Shown here in pieces: positions 18,591-27,467 of a stretch of DNA of 64,000 nt. The stretch lies in contig NZ_BMJE01000001.1 in NCBI RefSeq assembly GCF_014642915.1, positions 353,610-417,609 of the forward strand, read 5' to 3'. The position numbers were made by a program, and so were the translations under genes. The DNA comes from Flavobacterium suaedae (lineage in GTDB: Bacteria; Bacteroidota; Bacteroidia; Flavobacteriales; Flavobacteriaceae). Numbering within the stretch: the first letter of the stretch is position 1; every line of letters starts with the position of its first letter. The notes beneath the pieces are model-generated. The model was not told the DNA's origin and did no database searches. It saw nothing but the letters and a program-made list of their open reading frames with translations.

Positions 18591-19055
18591 TTAATTTTGT
18601 AATTTTTCTCTTTTTAAAACATATTCTTCATAAACTTTAGGGTGTTCCTTTAAAAAAGGGATTATAGGTTTGTCGTCCGGTCTTTCATCTTTAAGTAAAT
18701 AATCCGGTAAAGACTTTGTTCCAAAGTAAGTAGTACTTAAAAGAACCTGCCCCTCTCTATCTCCACATCCAATACCACTTAATACTATTGCGGAGTGTAT
18801 AAGTCTTCTCTGTCTTGTTGTAGTATTAGTAGCATAAATTCTGATTTGATAAGAAGTACAGCCTGAACCTGCACTATTAAATATATCAGCCTCTGCAGTA
18901 AACACATAGCTATCCTGAATTTGAGTTTTTTCATTTTTCTCAATCTTTAATGATTTGTTTTCTTGAAATAATTCTACATTAGGATTGATATTACCAGTAA
19001 CCAAAAGCAATGGTAATAGTAATATTCCAATTTTAGGAATAAATAGGTTTGTCAT
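18591..19055 (-). CDS. Hypothetical exported protein, paralogue B
   Basis: A 154-residue protein with an N-terminal hydrophobic segment (IGILLLPLLLVTGNI) that could be a signal peptide, but without a lipobox cysteine. The C-terminal ~100 residues match paralogue A: IHSAIVLSGIGCGDREG and KDERPDDKPIIPFLKEHP, ending with the same Y-V-x-x-R-x-x pattern. One copy is therefore lipid-anchored and the other apparently soluble or periplasmic. It is the first gene of the pair, with a -7 element 50 bases upstream. Confidence 0.65.
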   Translation of the reverse strand: MTNLFIPKIGILLLPLLLVTGNINPNVELFQENKSLKIEKNEKTQIQDSYVFTAEADIFNSAGSGCTSYQIRIYATNTTTRQRRLIHSAIVLSGIGCGDREGQVLLSTTYFGTKSLPDYLLKDERPDDKPIIPFLKEHPKVYEEYVLKREKLQN

Positions 19056-19104
19056 AATTTAGATGGATTTAATAATTGTTTGTAATTTTAATTAGCTAGC
19101 TACT

Positions 19105-19112
19105 CAAATATA
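19105..19112 (-). promoter_or_regulatory. -7 element of the paralogue pair
   Basis: TATATTTG on the minus strand, 49 bases before the start codon of paralogue B. No clear TTG partner. Confidence 0.45.
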
Positions 19113-19187
19113 GACAGAAAGTATGTAAGAAAAAACGAAAAAATTCCTTTCAATAAAAAATACCTAGTATTAGGTATTTAACGATAT

Positions 19188-19224
19188 AAATAAAAAAAGC
19201 TCCTTTTTAAGGAGCTTTTTTTAT
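19188..19224 (-). terminator. Terminator of dsbD, copy 2 of a 37-bp inverted repeat
   Basis: Read on the minus strand it is the same 37 bases as 18022-18058 (stem GCTCCTT/AAGGAGC with A and T runs). It overlaps the last base of the dsbD stop codon. Confidence 0.85.
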
Positions 19225-21209
19225 TATTCTTTAAAGTTTTCAATGCCCGATGTGAGCCATTCTTTATACTCTAATACATCCGGTGTATAACCTACTGGAT
19301 CATTTAGTTTTTCCTCTGTATCAGGATTCATTAAAACATAATACGGCTGTGCATTGGCTTTATAGCGTTCTATTTGTAAGTCACTCCATTTATTACCTAT
19401 TGTTTTAATCTTTTTACCTGTAGTTTCAGATATATATTGTTCGCTTTCAGGAAGGTCTTCTTTAGAATCTACATAAAGTGATACTAATACTACCTCATTT
19501 TTAAGTATTGAAAGTATACGTTCGTCAGACCACACATGGTCTTCCATTTTACGACAATTTACACAAGCATAGCCTGTAAAATCTAACATAACAGGTTTAT
19601 TAACTTCTTTTGCATAAGCTAAGCCATCTTTATAATCTTCAAAAGCTATAAGCCCGTGTGCAGCTATTTTAGCTCCTTCAGGAAGTTCCTCTTCCATAAT
19701 GGCAGCCGAAGACCCACCGAAGCCAAATGGCGACTCACTATACGTTGATGGTGGCGGGAAACCGCTTAATAATTTTAAGGGTGCTCCCCATAATCCCGGG
19801 ATAAGGTATACAGTAAATGATAATACCAGTAACCCCATACATAAACGCCCTACCGAAATAGAAGTTATAGGGCTGTCATGCGGTAATTGTATTTTACCAA
19901 ATAAGTAAAATGCAAGTGTACCAAATATAGCTATCCATAATGCTAAAAATGTTTCACGTTCTAATAAGTGCATTTGTAATACAAGGTCAGCATTAGAAAG
20001 GAATTTAAAAGCAAAAGCAAGCTCTAAAAATCCTAAAAATACTTTTACAGTGTTTAACCAGCCTCCTGATTTTGGCATAGAATTAAGCCAGCCCGGGAAC
20101 ATTGCAAATAACATAAATGGTAATGCTAAAGCTGATGAAAAACCAAGCATCCCAACTATAGGAGCGATACCACCTTTACTTGCTGCCTGTACTAATAAAG
20201 TACCTACTATTGGACCTGTACATGAAAAGGAAACAATTGCCAGTGCCAGTGCCATAAAGACTATACCTATGTAACCTCCTTTATCTGCCTGACGGTCTAT
20301 TTTATTTGCCCAAGAGTTTGGTAACATAATTTCAAAAGCACCTAGGAAAGAGGTAGCAAAAACTATAAGTAATACAAAAAATACTAAGTTAAAAGTAACA
20401 TTAGTAGAAAGTGCATTTAATGAATCTGCACCGAAAATTGCAGTTACTACAGAACCTAAAATTACATATATTACTATAATAGAAATTCCGTAAAAAATGG
20501 CATTTCTTCTTCCTGCTGCTTTTGTTTTACTTTGTTTAGTAAAGAAGCTTACCGTCATAGGTATCATAGGGAATACACAAGGAGTAAGTAAAGCTGCAAA
20601 ACCGCCGGCAAAGGCTAATAAAAAGATAGTTAATAAGCCTTTTTCCTCTTCTTCTTCATCTTCCGATGATTTTTCTGTAGGAGATTTATCTTCTTTTTTT
20701 TTATCAGTAGTAGTGGCTGCTGTAGTAGCTTCTTCAAAATTATTTACTTCCTGAGATGTTAATTTCTCTAAATCAATAACAAAAAGCTTATCTCCCTGTA
20801 AACAAGATTCTTTACAAACCTGATATTCAATTTCAATCTGAACTAATTTATTATCAGGATTAGTAACTTTTATATGTTGTTTTAACTCGGCTGTTTCACT
20901 AAAAAAGGTTTCCTCTACACCAAAAGTTTCATTAAACTCTTTATGTGTTTCACTTTCTTCGGCTGTTTTTTCAGGCTCATAATTACCCTCAGCATTATTA
21001 AAGCTTATTACCATAGGTAAACCGCCCATTTCATCACTAAACTGAGAGTACATATGCCATTCCGGCTCTATCTCAGCATTAAAGATCAATATATATTCAG
21101 TGTCTGACTTTTTTTCTACACTGGACTCCCACTTTACAGGGTCTGCCATCTGTGCATTTGATGTTAAAAAAGCCATGAAAAACAAAGCAAAGTAAACTAG
21201 TTTTTTCAT
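19224..21209 (-). CDS. dsbD: DsbD-type thiol:disulfide interchange protein
   Basis: A 661-residue membrane protein that passes electrons from cytoplasmic thioredoxin to the periplasm. Order: signal peptide (ends SNAQ), periplasmic DsbD alpha domain (~25-155, with C132/C136-like QVCKESCLQGD), an acidic linker rich in E/K/S, an eight-helix core with the redox cysteines in LLTPCVFPMIP and SFSCTGPIVG, and a C-terminal thioredoxin-like domain with CVNC (in GYACVNCRK). All three cysteine pairs are present, so the enzyme looks complete. It is 3 bases downstream of tilS and ends directly at a terminator. Confidence 0.92.
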   Translation of the reverse strand: MKKLVYFALFFMAFLTSNAQMADPVKWESSVEKKSDTEYILIFNAEIEPEWHMYSQFSDEMGGLPMVISFNNAEGNYEPEKTAEESETHKEFNETFGVEETFFSETAELKQHIKVTNPDNKLVQIEIEYQVCKESCLQGDKLFVIDLEKLTSQEVNNFEEATTAATTTDKKKEDKSPTEKSSEDEEEEEKGLLTIFLLAFAGGFAALLTPCVFPMIPMTVSFFTKQSKTKAAGRRNAIFYGISIIVIYVILGSVVTAIFGADSLNALSTNVTFNLVFFVLLIVFATSFLGAFEIMLPNSWANKIDRQADKGGYIGIVFMALALAIVSFSCTGPIVGTLLVQAASKGGIAPIVGMLGFSSALALPFMLFAMFPGWLNSMPKSGGWLNTVKVFLGFLELAFAFKFLSNADLVLQMHLLERETFLALWIAIFGTLAFYLFGKIQLPHDSPITSISVGRLCMGLLVLSFTVYLIPGLWGAPLKLLSGFPPPSTYSESPFGFGGSSAAIMEEELPEGAKIAAHGLIAFEDYKDGLAYAKEVNKPVMLDFTGYACVNCRKMEDHVWSDERILSILKNEVVLVSLYVDSKEDLPESEQYISETTGKKIKTIGNKWSDLQIERYKANAQPYYVLMNPDTEEKLNDPVGYTPDVLEYKEWLTSGIENFKE

Positions 21210-21211
21210 TT

Positions 21212-22528
21212 CTATAATAACTCTATTTTTAAAATTTGTGTTGTGTTTTCAGTTACTTTATAGCGTTCATCTGCCCGGCGACCAATTATCCATATAATAT
21301 TGTTACCGGAACATAAAAGCCAGGTGTTTTCTTTTTCTGATAAAGACATTTTTTCGTCTTTAAAGAATTTAGAAACCTTTTTTTTCTTCCCATTCATTCC
21401 GAAAGGGTAAAAATAATCACCTTCTCGCCATTTTCTCACAAATAACGGGAATTTTATTAATTCATTGTTAACAAAGATTTCATTTTTTGATGATTTCTCA
21501 GGAACTATTGTTGTTTTTTGAAAATGTAATTGAATTGGCGTAGCTATATCACTTTGTCCTTCTTCAATTTTATACACATTACTATCCTGCTGTTGCAGAG
21601 GCTCTAAAATTAAATTTTCCCGATTTTTTAATAATCTGTATTCATCCGTATTAACCTGTTTACCTGATTGTGCATTAGGAAGTTTGTATATATCATTCCA
21701 GGCAGTAAAACCAAAAGGTTTCAACCACTGGTATAAATAAGCCTGATAATTAGGTAAGCGTAAAAGTTGTTCAATATTAATATGCTTTTGTCCCTCAACC
21801 TCTGTAACCACTTGCTTATAAACCAGTACCGATGCATCCTCTACCAGTGACTGTGCCTGTTGTAAATGCTGCAAAGTTTCTTTAAACGAACCATTAAAAT
21901 CAGTATTCATCGATTTTAAAACAGGAATAATATCATGACGCAGTTTATTACGCATGTATTTATCTGAAACATTACTACTATCTTCCCGCCATTTTATGTT
22001 ATTCTCTTCTGCATAACTTTCTATTTCAGCTCTGGTAAAAGATAATAATGGACGTATAATTATATCATTCTGTTGCGGAATACCTGTTAAGCCCTCTAAG
22101 CCTGTACCTCGCGTAAAATTGATAAGGAAAGTTTCTATACTATCATCCAAATGATGTGCTGTAAGCAGGTAATCAAACCCTTTTTCTTGTATTAATTCCT
22201 GAAACCAGGCATAGCGCAATTGCCTTGCTGCCATTTGAATGGATAGTTTAGCATCCTCAGCAAAAGAGACTGTATTAAAATGAGTTACAAAAATTTCAAT
22301 ATCATTATCCTGAGCATAATTTTTAATGAAATTTTCATCTCCGTCACTCTCTTCGCCACGCAAATTAAAGTTGCAATGTGCTATAGCGATATTATAATTT
22401 AATGCTTTAAAAAGATGCGTCAATACCATACTATCAACTCCCCCACTAACGGCAAGCAAGAGTTTTTTATCTTGTAAAAAAGGTAAGTTTTGCGATAAAT
22501 GATTTTGGAGTTGTAAAAGCATTTTCAA
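21212..22528 (-). CDS. tilS: tRNA(Ile)-lysidine synthase
   Basis: A 438-residue N-type ATP pyrophosphatase. The PP-loop is LLAVSGGVDSMVL near residue 24-36, followed by AHCNFNLRGEES and TAHHLDDSIETFLINFTRGTG. A C-terminal TilS domain is present (FVRKWREGDYFYPFGMNGKKK). It converts C34 of tRNA-Ile(CAU) to lysidine so that AUA is read as isoleucine, and is essential. The middle gene of pabB-tilS-dsbD. Confidence 0.93.
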   Translation of the reverse strand: MKMLLQLQNHLSQNLPFLQDKKLLLAVSGGVDSMVLTHLFKALNYNIAIAHCNFNLRGEESDGDENFIKNYAQDNDIEIFVTHFNTVSFAEDAKLSIQMAARQLRYAWFQELIQEKGFDYLLTAHHLDDSIETFLINFTRGTGLEGLTGIPQQNDIIIRPLLSFTRAEIESYAEENNIKWREDSSNVSDKYMRNKLRHDIIPVLKSMNTDFNGSFKETLQHLQQAQSLVEDASVLVYKQVVTEVEGQKHINIEQLLRLPNYQAYLYQWLKPFGFTAWNDIYKLPNAQSGKQVNTDEYRLLKNRENLILEPLQQQDSNVYKIEEGQSDIATPIQLHFQKTTIVPEKSSKNEIFVNNELIKFPLFVRKWREGDYFYPFGMNGKKKKVSKFFKDEKMSLSEKENTWLLCSGNNIIWIIGRRADERYKVTENTTQILKIELL

Positions 22529-22557
22529 AAATAGTAAATTAATAAGATAGTTTTACC

Positions 22558-23856
22558 CTACTCAGCTTCTAAAACATTACGCATTGCTTTGGCTTTAAGC
22601 AGGCATTCTTCATATTCTTTTTCGGGAGTTGCTTTAGCAGTAATAGCACTACCTACAGAAAAGGAAACATATTTTTCCTTTTCGTTATATAATATACTTC
22701 GTATTATTACATTAAAATCAAAATCGCCATCAGGTGTAAAATAACCAACCGCACCACTGTAAAGTCCACGTTTAGTTTCTTCCAACTTTTCTATAATCTG
22801 CATTGCTGATATTTTTGGTGCACCAGTCATACTACCCATTGGGAAAGTTGTTTTTATAACGTCAACAGGTGTATGGATGTCATCTATATGAGATGTTACC
22901 GTAGATACCAAATGATGCACTTGCTTAAAAGTATATACACCGCACAGCTCCTCTACTTTTACCGAGCCTTTGGCTGCCGTACGGGAAAGGTCGTTACGTA
23001 CCAAATCAACAATCATTATATTTTCCGACCGTTCTTTTTCATTTAGGGTTAGTTCTTGCTTAATAGCCTCATCTTCCTGTGGGTTTTCACTACGTCGTGC
23101 GGTGCCTTTTATGGGTTGCGAAATTATCTTACTTGCCGATTTGCGCAAATAACGCTCCGGTGAGGCAGAAAGTAAATAATTAGAACCGTTATTTAAATAG
23201 GTTGCAAATGGTGGCTGCGATATGTTATTCAGTTTTTTATAAGTTGACAAAGTATCTATTTGGGCATTTTCAGCGTAAAACTCCATGCAGAAGTTTGCTT
23301 CATAAATATCACCACGCTGAATATGTGCCAGCATTTGCTGTACTTTATCAATGTATTCTTCTTTAGAAATTCTTTGTTGTATCGTTAGCGAGTTATGGGT
23401 TGCAGGTTGTGGGTTGTCGATACTTAATGATTCTATTTCCTTAACATCATCTTCCATTTCATCACTGCACATATTCAGATAGCAAACTTCTACTTCATTC
23501 CCTTTCACTAAAAATAACTTTTGTGGCTGAAAAAAAAACAATTCAGGGAAGTGTAACCCGTCAAAATTATTGGATGACAATTTTTCAGTATCATTTTTCA
23601 GGTCGTAAGTAAGATACCCAAACAACCAGTCTTTAGTAGTTTGTTGGTATTCATTTAAATCATTAAATGCGTTATGGTAATCGGTTACTATTGAGGTAAA
23701 TGCATCAACAGCTAATACAGCATCATAACTGGTATATTTCCTGTGATAATCGTTACCGTCAAGATATACTACCTCTCTAAACTGCCTGCTCCATTGAAGC
23801 AACTGTTCTTTAAACTGTATCGGGTTTTGCAGGGTATATGTAGCACTAACTCTCAC
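22558..23856 (-). CDS. pabB: Aminodeoxychorismate synthase component I
   Basis: A 432-residue chorismate-binding enzyme, making 4-amino-4-deoxychorismate for folate. The start is GTG (MRVSATYTL). Hallmarks in the C-terminal domain are ISQPIKGTARR, DLVRNDLSRTA, GSMTGAPKISAMQ and EYEECLLKA. Because the family overlaps with TrpE and isochorismate synthases, the assignment rests on PIKGT (PabB-like) and on absence of trp genes nearby. First gene of the pabB-tilS-dsbD unit. Confidence 0.85.
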   Translation of the reverse strand: MRVSATYTLQNPIQFKEQLLQWSRQFREVVYLDGNDYHRKYTSYDAVLAVDAFTSIVTDYHNAFNDLNEYQQTTKDWLFGYLTYDLKNDTEKLSSNNFDGLHFPELFFFQPQKLFLVKGNEVEVCYLNMCSDEMEDDVKEIESLSIDNPQPATHNSLTIQQRISKEEYIDKVQQMLAHIQRGDIYEANFCMEFYAENAQIDTLSTYKKLNNISQPPFATYLNNGSNYLLSASPERYLRKSASKIISQPIKGTARRSENPQEDEAIKQELTLNEKERSENIMIVDLVRNDLSRTAAKGSVKVEELCGVYTFKQVHHLVSTVTSHIDDIHTPVDVIKTTFPMGSMTGAPKISAMQIIEKLEETKRGLYSGAVGYFTPDGDFDFNVIIRSILYNEKEKYVSFSVGSAITAKATPEKEYEECLLKAKAMRNVLEAE

Positions 23857-23900
23857 TTGTATTCTATTGAAATTCCTAAAAATTCAGTACTAAAAACTAT

Positions 23901-23934
23901 AAAAAAACCCACTCCCTTACGAAAGTGGGTTTTA
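23901..23934 (-). terminator. Terminator of lpdA
   Basis: ACCCACT (23907-23913) pairs with AGTGGGT (23924-23930), followed on the minus strand by a 7-base T run. It separates lpdA from pabB. Confidence 0.75.
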
Positions 23935-23952
23935 TATATAAAATTATATTTT

Positions 23953-25359
23953 TTATAAATGTAATGGTCTGTTATCAGTAGCAGCAAGCGCAGCTTCTTT
24001 AACAGCCTCAGCATACGTAGGGTGTGCGTGCGACATTCTTGAAATATCTTCAGCAGAAGCACGGAACTCCATAGCTGTAACTGCTTCAGCAATAAGGTCA
24101 GCAACACGAGCACCAATCATGTGTACCCCTAAAACTTCATCCGTTTTAGCATCAGCTAGTATTTTTACAAAACCATCAGTATCCATACTCGCACGAGAAC
24201 GTCCTAATGCTTTGAATGGGAAACTACCTGACTTATACTCTACTCCTGCCTCTTTAAGTTGCTCTTCGGTTTTACCTACAGCAGCAACTTCAGGCCATGT
24301 ATACACTACACCCGGTATTAGGTTATAGTTTATATGTGGTTTTTGTCCTGCTAATATTTCAGCAACAAGTACACCTTCTTCCTCAGCTTTGTGTGCCAGC
24401 ATTGCACCTCGCACTACATCACCAATAGCGTATATGTTCGAGACATTTGTTTGTAAGTGGTCATTTACTTCTACCTGACCTCTTTCTGTTAGCTTAACAC
24501 CTGCTTTATCAGCATCAAGACCATCTGTATAAGGGCGACGACCTACCGATACTAAAGCGTAATCACCTTCAAGGGTTTCAATATCTCCTTTTTTGTTTTC
24601 CGCCTTTACGGTTACAGTATCACCATCTCTTTCAACCGATTGTACTTTATGGCTAGTGTAGAACTTCATCCCCTGCTTTTTAAGCACTTTTGTAAGCTCT
24701 TTAGAAAGGGCAGCATCCATTGTAGGGATAATTCTGTCCATATATTCTACAACTGATACTTTAGCACCTAAACGAAGGTAAACCTGACCAAGCTCTAAAC
24801 CAATAACACCACCACCTATAATTACAAGGTGTTTTGGTATTTCTTTAAGTTTTAAAGCCTCTGTAGAGGTTATTATTCTTTCTTTATCAATATCTATAAA
24901 AGGAAGTGAAGCAGGCTTAGAACCTGTAGCAATTATAACGTTCTTAGCTTCTACCGTTTCAGATGAACCATCTTCTTTGGTTACTTTTACATGTGTTGCA
25001 TCTTCAAAAGAGCCTACACCCTGTATAACAGTTATTTTGTTCTTATCCATCAGGTATTGTATACCGCTAACATTTTGGTCTACTACACCTTTTTTACGGT
25101 TAATCATTTGCTCGAAGTTTACTTTTATATCGCCCGGTATTTCAATACCATGCTCTTTAAAGTGCTTCATTGCATCATCATAATGATGTGAAGAATCAAG
25201 TAATGCCTTTGATGGTATGCAGCCTACATTAAGGCAGGTTCCCCCAAGTGTTGGGTATTTTTCAACAATTGCTGTATTAAACCCAAGCTGTGCGCAACGT
25301 ATAGCTGACACATATCCGCCGGGACCTGAACCTATAACGACTACGTCAAATGAACTCAT
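23953..25359 (-). CDS. lpdA: Dihydrolipoyl dehydrogenase
   Basis: A 468-residue E3 subunit that reoxidises dihydrolipoamide in 2-oxoacid dehydrogenase complexes and the glycine cleavage system. FAD site VIGSGPGGYVSAIR (9-22), redox disulfide in GGTCLNVGCIPSK, NAD site IIGGGVIGLELG, second FAD motif YAIGDVVRGAML, and the C-terminal active-site HAHPTYAEAVKEA. Complete and of normal length. No E1 or E2 genes are in the window. Confidence 0.95.
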   Translation of the reverse strand: MSSFDVVVIGSGPGGYVSAIRCAQLGFNTAIVEKYPTLGGTCLNVGCIPSKALLDSSHHYDDAMKHFKEHGIEIPGDIKVNFEQMINRKKGVVDQNVSGIQYLMDKNKITVIQGVGSFEDATHVKVTKEDGSSETVEAKNVIIATGSKPASLPFIDIDKERIITSTEALKLKEIPKHLVIIGGGVIGLELGQVYLRLGAKVSVVEYMDRIIPTMDAALSKELTKVLKKQGMKFYTSHKVQSVERDGDTVTVKAENKKGDIETLEGDYALVSVGRRPYTDGLDADKAGVKLTERGQVEVNDHLQTNVSNIYAIGDVVRGAMLAHKAEEEGVLVAEILAGQKPHINYNLIPGVVYTWPEVAAVGKTEEQLKEAGVEYKSGSFPFKALGRSRASMDTDGFVKILADAKTDEVLGVHMIGARVADLIAEAVTAMEFRASAEDISRMSHAHPTYAEAVKEAALAATDNRPLHL

Positions 25360-25394
25360 ATTCTATAGTTTTTGTGTATTTTTTATTAGTTAGG

Positions 25395-25402
25395 CAAATT
25401 TA
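25395..25402 (-). promoter_or_regulatory. -7 element of lpdA
   Basis: TAAATTTG on the minus strand, 35 bases before the lpdA start codon. No TTG partner at the usual spacing. Confidence 0.45.
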
Positions 25403-25466
25403 GCGAAGTTTTTTTGTTTAGGCTATTTTATACATTTAAAGTATATGTAAAAAATTTCCTGATTTG

Positions 25467-25925
25467 TTATAAATCTATCACATTTGTGTTTTTCACCTCG
25501 CTTATCATAAAAATACTGTGTGTACTGCCTATGTGTTGCAGTGTAGTTAACTTGGTTACCATAAACTCCCTGTAGGCATCCATATCATCAACATATATTT
25601 TTAAAATATAGTCGTAATCACCACTAACGTGGTAACACTCAAGTACTTCTTTTAGCTTCTTTACTTCCTGTTCAAAACGGGTTAAATATTCCTTGGTATG
25701 CTGTACCAACTTTATATGACAAAAGACTATAAAGGCTCTTTCTACTTTTTTGTGGTCTAATAAGGCTACATAGTTACTAATTATTCCTTCGCGTTCCAGT
25801 TTTTTAACTCTTTCATACACTGCTGTTACAGAAAGGTTAAGTTGTAAAGAAAGTTCTTTAGTAGTACGCCTGCTATTGGTTTGCAACAGGTTAAGTAATT
25901 TTTTATCTATAGCATCAAGATTCAT
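25467..25925 (-). CDS. Lrp/AsnC family regulator
   Basis: A 152-residue regulator with an N-terminal AsnC helix-turn-helix (NSRRTTKELSLQLNLSVTAVYERVKKLE) and a C-terminal RAM ligand-binding domain (YHVSGDYDYILKIYVDDMDAY). Such proteins respond to amino acids and often control the adjacent divergent gene, here a methionine gamma-lyase-like enzyme, 177 bases away. That pairing suggests a methionine or leucine signal; the ligand itself cannot be read. Confidence 0.88.
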   Translation of the reverse strand: MNLDAIDKKLLNLLQTNSRRTTKELSLQLNLSVTAVYERVKKLEREGIISNYVALLDHKKVERAFIVFCHIKLVQHTKEYLTRFEQEVKKLKEVLECYHVSGDYDYILKIYVDDMDAYREFMVTKLTTLQHIGSTHSIFMISEVKNTNVIDL

Positions 25926-26102
25926 ACTGTAAATTTTTCTGTAAAGATACGTTAATAAAAACGTAAATAAATTTTTAAACTATAGAAGCACACTTAAACT
26001 GAAAATAAATCTATAATTATAGCTATATATTGATTATATAACTTTATTTTATTCTATTTGAGGGTAAAATTATAGAACAAAACAACTAAACCCTTAATCA
26101 CT

Positions 26103-27302
26103 ATGGAATTTAATCCGGCAGATAAAATACAGGATTTACAGTATTTTGGAGAGTTTGGAGGCGTAAACCCTTCAATTTCTGATTCATCTACTTATACCTT
26201 TCTTTCAGCAAAAACAATGTTTGATACTTTTGAAGGAAATGCTGATGGATGTTACTTATATTCACGTCACTCATCGCCAAGTAACTTGTATTTAGGTCAG
26301 GCACTTGCAGCAATGGAAGGTACAGAAACAGCAAATGTTACCGCTTCGGGTATGGGTGCTATAGTAAGTGCTTTAATGCAACTTTGCGAAGCAGGCGACC
26401 ATATTGTTTCCAGCCGTACTATATATGGCGGAACATATGCTTTTATGAAAAACTTCCTACCTAAAATAAACATACAAACCGCTTTTGTAGATATTACTAA
26501 GCTGGATGTTGTTGAAGCTGCTATTACTCCTAACACTAAAGTGCTTTACTGTGAAACCGTTAGCAACCCATTACTTGAGGTAGCTGATATTGAAGGACTT
26601 TCTAAAATTGCTAAAAAACATAACCTGACACTTATAGTTGATAATACTTTCTCTCCACTATCTGTTACACCAACCAAATTTGGTGCTGATGTTGTAATAC
26701 ACAGTCTTACTAAGTTTATTAACGGTAGTAGCGATACTGTAGGTGGTGTTGCTTGTGGTTCTCAGGAATTTATTGATGCTATGCGTAACGTTAACGACGG
26801 GGCAGCTATGCTGTTAGGTTCTACTATGGACAGCCTAAGAGCAGCAAGTATATTAAAAAACTTACGTACACTGCACATACGTGTTAAGCAACACAGCCAT
26901 AATGCACAGTATTTAGCAGAGCGTTTTGAAAAAGACGGTATTAAAACGGTGTATCCTGGACTGGCAAGCCACCCAAGCCATGAACTTTATAAAAGCATGA
27001 TAAATCCTGAATACGGGTTTGGCGGAATGCTTACTATTGACGTAGGTTCTCTTGAAAAAGCGAATGAGCTTATGGAGCTTATGCAACATAAAAACCTTGG
27101 TTACTTAGCAGTAAGTCTTGGTTTTTACAAAACACTATTCAGTGCACCGGGTTCATCAACTTCCAGTGAAATACCGGAAGAAGAGCAAAAAGAAATGGGA
27201 TTAACCGATGGTCTTATCCGTTTCTCAATAGGTCTTGATAATGATATTGAAAGAACCTATAATATGATGAAAGAGTGCATGAAAGAACTGGGAATATTGT
27301 AA
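26103..27302 (+). CDS. Methionine gamma-lyase-like PLP enzyme
   Basis: A 399-residue Cys/Met-metabolism PLP enzyme. Substrate-side YSRHSSPSNLYLGQALAAMEG, cofactor motif ASGMGAIVSAL, and the lysine that binds PLP in VIHSLTKFINGSSDTVGG. It could cleave methionine to methanethiol, ammonia and 2-oxobutyrate, or act as cystathionine gamma-synthase or -lyase; the divergent Lrp-type gene favours a catabolic role. Preceded by an AT-rich 177-base region and followed by a strong terminator. Confidence 0.8.
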   Translation: MEFNPADKIQDLQYFGEFGGVNPSISDSSTYTFLSAKTMFDTFEGNADGCYLYSRHSSPSNLYLGQALAAMEGTETANVTASGMGAIVSALMQLCEAGDHIVSSRTIYGGTYAFMKNFLPKINIQTAFVDITKLDVVEAAITPNTKVLYCETVSNPLLEVADIEGLSKIAKKHNLTLIVDNTFSPLSVTPTKFGADVVIHSLTKFINGSSDTVGGVACGSQEFIDAMRNVNDGAAMLLGSTMDSLRAASILKNLRTLHIRVKQHSHNAQYLAERFEKDGIKTVYPGLASHPSHELYKSMINPEYGFGGMLTIDVGSLEKANELMELMQHKNLGYLAVSLGFYKTLFSAPGSSTSSEIPEEEQKEMGLTDGLIRFSIGLDNDIERTYNMMKECMKELGIL

Positions 27303-27332
27303 TCCAACTCCAACCAATATATCACAACAGTG

Positions 27333-27362
27333 AAAAAAGCCGCTTTTAAAAGCGGCTTTTTT
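27333..27362 (+). terminator. Terminator of the PLP-enzyme gene
   Basis: GCCGCTTTT-AAAAGCGGC (27339-27356), a perfect 18-base palindrome flanked by A and T runs. Confidence 0.85.
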
Positions 27363-27467
27363 GTAACTAATTACTATTTGTTACTACTAATAATAGCAAA
27401 TATCATTTCGGTGAATTACACAGTTTCGTTAAATTCGCCTTCTAATTAAACAACAAACAATTTAAAA

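Noticed and set aside
20497..20754. 85-residue serine-rich plus-strand frame
   Set aside because: It is the antisense of the acidic linker and first helices of dsbD; low complexity explains the open frame.
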